In this document: positions 6,707 to 9,159 of the stretch, in pieces
How positions within the stretch are numbered: the stretch's first letter is position 1
How the letters are laid out: each line of letters begins with the position of its first letter
Assembly: GCA_031421855.1 (NCBI GenBank)
Contig: JANOPN010000199.1
Location: 1-9,159, forward strand
DNA from: JAAFHN01 sp031421855
GTDB lineage: Bacteria; Pseudomonadota; Gammaproteobacteria; Burkholderiales; Burkholderiaceae_C
DNA length: 9,159 bases
Direction of reading: 5' to 3'
Made by a program: the position numbers and the translations under genes
Notes under the pieces: model-generated
Told to the model about the DNA's origin: nothing
The model's input: the letters and a program-made list of their open reading frames with translations, nothing else
The model's database searches: none

Positions 6707-7525
6707 ATGCGCGCCACACCACAAAAAACTCCCGCGCAAAAACCGCGCTCCAAACCATCAACCTCAGCAAAGCCCGGCGGGCCGGTTGCCGATAAGCCAG
6801 CCCCACCGCCGAAGGTGCAAACCCCTGAGGCCATGGCTGTGGGTTGGATGCACACTGCCAAGTTTTTGACGACGGCCGCCCAGCTGCACCACCTGCCCCC
6901 GCACGATTTACCCGAAATCGCCTTCGTCGGGCGCTCCAACGCGGGCAAAAGCACGTGCATCAACACCCTGACGCAACAAAAGCGTCTGGCGTTTGCCTCC
7001 AAAACCCCTGGTCGCACGCAACACATCAACTTGTTCAGTCTGGGCAAACAAGGCATTCACGACGCGGTTTTGGCCGACCTACCCGGCTACGGCTATGCCG
7101 CAGTGCCCAAAGACGCCAAATACCGTTGGCAACAAGTCATGGCCAACTATTTGGTTAGCCGCGAAAACTTGGTCGGCATCGTCATGCTGTGCGATTCGCG
7201 CCACGGCATCCAAGACATCTACGCGCTATTGTTGGAGTTGATCCGGCTCCGAGTGGAAGCAGGCCTGCCATTTGTGGTGCTGCTGACCAAATCAGACAAA
7301 CTCTACCGTGAAGAAGCCACCAAGTCGCTGTCGATCTCCAAGTTGCACGCCAGTGGTGGCGACGTGATGCTGTTTTCATCCACCAAAAAAGTGGGAACCG
7401 AAGCCTTGAGCCTTCGGGTTCGCAAGTGGGTTGAAGCCCATCACGAGGCTGCGGCAGCAAGCGCAGCGGCAGCGGCAGCCCAACCCGAAGTTTTGCCTGT
7501 GCCAGCAGCTCCGGCAGCGGTTTAG
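6707..7525 (+). CDS. engB: ribosome biogenesis GTP-binding protein EngB (YihA/YsxC)
   Basis: A TRAFAC-class GTPase that acts late in assembly of the large ribosomal subunit and is usually essential. Motifs in order: G1 GRSNAGKST (residues 75-83), a Thr in switch I in PGRTQ (G2, T104), G3 DLPGYG (124-129), G4 TKSD (194-197) and G5 SST (224-226). The core starts near M43 (MAVGWMHTAKF) and ends near residue 246, about the usual family size. Outside it are a Lys/Pro-rich N-terminal extension of about 42 residues and a C-terminal Ala/Pro-rich tail of about 26, both of low complexity. I chose the ATG at 6707. The frame also allows a TTG at 6692, and the ATG at 6833 (M43) would give just the core. 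No start has a strong ribosome binding site. The gene is divergent from cytochrome c4. A weak CCTC/GAGG stem (7526-7549) follows the stop. Confidence 0.95.
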   Translation: MRATPQKTPAQKPRSKPSTSAKPGGPVADKPAPPPKVQTPEAMAVGWMHTAKFLTTAAQLHHLPPHDLPEIAFVGRSNAGKSTCINTLTQQKRLAFASKTPGRTQHINLFSLGKQGIHDAVLADLPGYGYAAVPKDAKYRWQQVMANYLVSRENLVGIVMLCDSRHGIQDIYALLLELIRLRVEAGLPFVVLLTKSDKLYREEATKSLSISKLHASGGDVMLFSSTKKVGTEALSLRVRKWVEAHHEAAAASAAAAAAQPEVLPVPAAPAAV

Positions 7526-7552
7526 CCTCGATTCAGTGGTCTTTTGAGGTCA

Positions 7553-7602
7553 TTTTGGCCTTTGGTCACCGCATTCATTCGCTTTGTTGCTATCTTTTTT
7601 GA
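7553..7602 (+). repeat. dispersed ~50-bp repeat, copy A
   Basis: This stretch matches 8483-8532 at 46 of 50 positions with no gaps (offset exactly 930 bp). It runs from TTTTGGCC through ATTCATTCGCTTTGTTGC to a T-rich end. It sits in the 109-bp gap between the convergent ends of engB and the channel gene. It is followed at 7606-7622 by a small ATTGAT/ATCAAT inverted repeat that copy B lacks. It codes for nothing convincing, carries no strong stem, and is not a standard terminator. Confidence 0.85.
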
Positions 7603-7634
7603 TGGATTGATTTCTCATCAATGGCGACGCAAAC

Positions 7635-8318
7635 TCATTTTTTCTCTTTGGGCGCGTGAGCGATGTACTGCAACGCAACCAGCCTCGACACGACCAAAGC
7701 GATGTACATCACGCCGCTGAACATTTGCAGAGCCACCAGCACGCGTGCAGGTGCTGTCGCGGGCGTGATGTCGCTCAAGCCAGTACCCGATTGGACGCTG
7801 AAGCTCAAGAAAATCAGCTCCACCCATGTGCGCGGCTCGCTTGACGCCGCATTAAAGCTGCCGGGATACCAAACTTGGCTTACGCTGTACAAAAACGCAA
7901 AGCCCCAGGCCAGCAACGTGAACACGGCGGCGGCGGCAAACAACTCGTCGCGCGTGAGGTACTCGTCTTCAAACATGTACATCAGCAGACCCGCAGCGCC
8001 GTAAAAGTACGCAACGGCCTCCACCAAATGCGCAGCCACCTGCACTTGTGGCGAATCAAAACCCAGCCAATAGCCGCTGGACAGTCCCAGACCCAAAACC
8101 ACAAAGAACAGCCCAAACCCCGTGAAAATCGGGCTGTTGCGGATGATCGTGGCCAGCAACAGCAAGGCCAGCGCGCTCAAACTCCACGACACAGCGTGAC
8201 TCGCCGTGCTGTCATCGGTCAGCGGTGCCAACACCAAAATCAGCAACTGCACCAAGAGCAACCAAGCGGACGGCAGACCCGACAAGTGATGCCAAGCCAA
8301 GAGTTTTTTGAGGTTCAC
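7635..8318 (-). CDS. six-helix ion-channel-like membrane protein (Ion_trans_2-type pore, atypical filter)
   Basis: With the GTG start at 8318 this is a 227-residue membrane protein. Hydrophobic segments lie near residues 18-34, 44-59, 65-84, 92-116 and 126-148. A re-entrant pore-like loop (about 165-186) and a last helix (191-216) follow. The end resembles the two-helix potassium channel domain: helix, pore, selectivity filter, DITP, helix. The filter reads SGTGLSDITP where potassium channels have T-x-GYGD, so the second Gly is Ser and the Tyr is Leu. Ion selectivity is therefore uncertain. No arginine-rich voltage-sensor helix is seen. The frame is open up to a GTG at 8402 (255 residues). 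That one has no ribosome binding site and adds a polar N terminus with codons unlike the rest, whereas AAGG lies five bases before the GTG at 8318. The gene converges with engB, and copies of a 50-bp repeat flank it. Function is a family-level guess. Confidence 0.75.
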   Translation of the reverse strand: MNLKKLLAWHHLSGLPSAWLLLVQLLILVLAPLTDDSTASHAVSWSLSALALLLLATIIRNSPIFTGFGLFFVVLGLGLSSGYWLGFDSPQVQVAAHLVEAVAYFYGAAGLLMYMFEDEYLTRDELFAAAAVFTLLAWGFAFLYSVSQVWYPGSFNAASSEPRTWVELIFLSFSVQSGTGLSDITPATAPARVLVALQMFSGVMYIALVVSRLVALQYIAHAPKEKK

Positions 8319-8625
8319 GAGCGCCTTGTTTACAAATGAAACCCCCAGTTTAGATGGCTCGCGGGGCCCGTCGCTCAGGGCTGCCGAAACAAGACTTGCC
8401 ACCAGGCCCGAGCCATGCGCAGCGAGTACATCACCGTTTGAACGTCACCCAAAGCGCGAACTACGCACCAAATTTTGGATGTTTTTGGCCTCTGGTCACC
8501 GGATTCATTCGCTTTGTTGCTATTATTTTTGACTATTCAGCGATATGTGAGCAGGATCGCAGTTCAAGATTTACCCCCAGCGCACACGCGTAACACCCCC
8601 ATTCGACTCAGCGGACAATCCAGGC
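8319..8625. other. gap between the divergent channel and hydrolase genes
   Basis: This 307-bp stretch contains the possible 28-codon extension of the channel gene (up to 8402), repeat copy B (8483-8532), and otherwise no convincing gene. A TTGACT (8529-8534), one base from a -35 consensus, overlaps the end of copy B and faces the hydrolase, but no good -10 lies 16-18 bp after it. Promoters for both genes should lie here; none can be placed with confidence. Confidence 0.4.
8483..8532 (+). repeat. dispersed ~50-bp repeat, copy B
   Basis: Direct repeat of 7553-7602 with four substitutions over 50 bp, in the same orientation. It lies in the gap between the channel and hydrolase genes, so copies A and B bracket the channel gene. 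A diverged copy in the opposite orientation lies at 331-370. The T-rich end runs into a -35-like TTGACT, so this copy could contribute promoter sequence to the hydrolase. That last point is inference. Confidence 0.85.
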
Positions 8626-9159
8626 ATGACCCCTACATCCGCTCCCATCCCAGCGCCAACAAACATCAACACTTGTGCGATTGAATTGCCCAATGGCACG
8701 ACCTTGAGCACGCGCCTTGCGGGTGACCCCACTCATCCAGTGGTCGTTTTTTTGCACGGATTTCCTGAGGCTGCTTTCATTTGGGACGACTACTTGCTTG
8801 AGTTTGCGACTCGCGGCTTCTACTGCGTCGCGCCAAACTTGCGGGGCTTTGAGTGCTCTAGCGCGCCGCTTGACGCATCAGCCTACCGGGCCAAGTTTTT
8901 GGTGCAAGACATCGAGCAATTGATCGCTCACGTGTCGCCCGCCAAGCCTTTGCACGCCTTGGTGGCCCACGACTGGGGTGGTGCGTTGGCGTGGAACGTG
9001 GCCAACCAGATGCCGCAACTCATGGCGCGGCTGTGCATCGTCAACTCGCCCCACCCCGGGCCCTTTTTGCGCGAGCTAAAAAGCAACCCGGTTCAGCAAC
9101 GCGCCAGCGACTACATGAACTTCTTGGCGCGCGAGGACGCGCCCGAGCTGCTCGCTGCC
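8626..9159 (+). CDS. alpha/beta hydrolase, epoxide hydrolase-like (3' end beyond window)
   Basis: The frame is open from the ATG at 8626 to the window edge (178 codons, no stop). It shows the first half of an alpha/beta-hydrolase fold. HGFPE near residues 44-48 is the oxyanion-hole motif, and VAHDWGG (near 113-119) is the nucleophile elbow with Asp in the nucleophile place. NSPHPGPF follows near 139-146, where the cap region begins. An Asp nucleophile with HGxP and HDWGG is typical of soluble epoxide hydrolases and haloalkane or haloacetate dehalogenases rather than serine esterases. The catalytic His and third acidic residue would lie past the edge. Residues 1-16 are Pro/Thr/Ala-rich and precede the first beta strand. 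No strong ribosome binding site is seen. The substrate cannot be told from the sequence. Confidence 0.85.
   Translation, partial: MTPTSAPIPAPTNINTCAIELPNGTTLSTRLAGDPTHPVVVFLHGFPEAAFIWDDYLLEFATRGFYCVAPNLRGFECSSAPLDASAYRAKFLVQDIEQLIAHVSPAKPLHALVAHDWGGALAWNVANQMPQLMARLCIVNSPHPGPFLRELKSNPVQQRASDYMNFLAREDAPELLAA

Noticed and set aside
7875..8339. Plus-strand open frame of 154 codons opposite the channel gene
   Set aside because: Gln/His/Arg-rich and without structure, while the minus strand gives a coherent membrane protein.
7553..8532. Copies A and B as a CRISPR array, insertion-sequence ends or attachment sites
   Set aside because: Only two close copies 930 bp apart, in direct orientation, with a normal gene between them and no transposase, integrase or regular spacers.

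Overview
The window looks like a chromosomal housekeeping region of a betaproteobacterium, most likely Burkholderiales and possibly Comamonadaceae. I infer this from a System II (ResB/CcsA-type) cytochrome c maturation pair beside a diheme cytochrome c4 and a divergent EngB GTPase, from the protein sequences themselves, and from the moderately high GC content. The exact genus cannot be read from the sequence.

Layout. Bases 1-328 (+) are the 3' end of lysA (diaminopimelate decarboxylase). Convergent to it is a block of five genes on the minus strand. In transcription order these are: a diheme cytochrome c4 (6561-5890), a strong intrinsic terminator (5807-5772), resB (5733-3520), the WWD-domain cytochrome c assembly protein ccsB, also called ccsA or resC (3444-2059), msrP (1988-993) and msrQ (996-376). 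The engB GTPase gene (6707-7525, +) is divergent from the cytochrome, across a 145-bp regulatory gap. Beyond it are a six-helix ion-channel-like membrane protein on the minus strand (8318-7635) and the start of an alpha/beta hydrolase of epoxide-hydrolase type on the plus strand (8626 to the window end).

How the genes fit together. Most of the minus-strand block acts at the cell envelope. ResB and CcsB move heme across the membrane and attach it to CXXCH motifs, and cytochrome c4 (two CXXCH) is a likely client. MsrP and MsrQ form the periplasmic methionine sulfoxide reductase system: a molybdopterin enzyme and its heme-bearing membrane electron donor. The redox helper proteins of System II (CcsX/TlpA and DsbD/CcdA types) are not in the window.

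No novel system was found. The points most worth checking are a dispersed repeat of about 50 bp with two clear copies and one older inverted copy, all at gene borders; two mutually exclusive hairpins in the cytochrome c4 leader; a near-perfect terminator only 38 bp upstream of the resB start, which also settles that start; and a channel pore whose selectivity filter reads GLSD where GYGD is expected.
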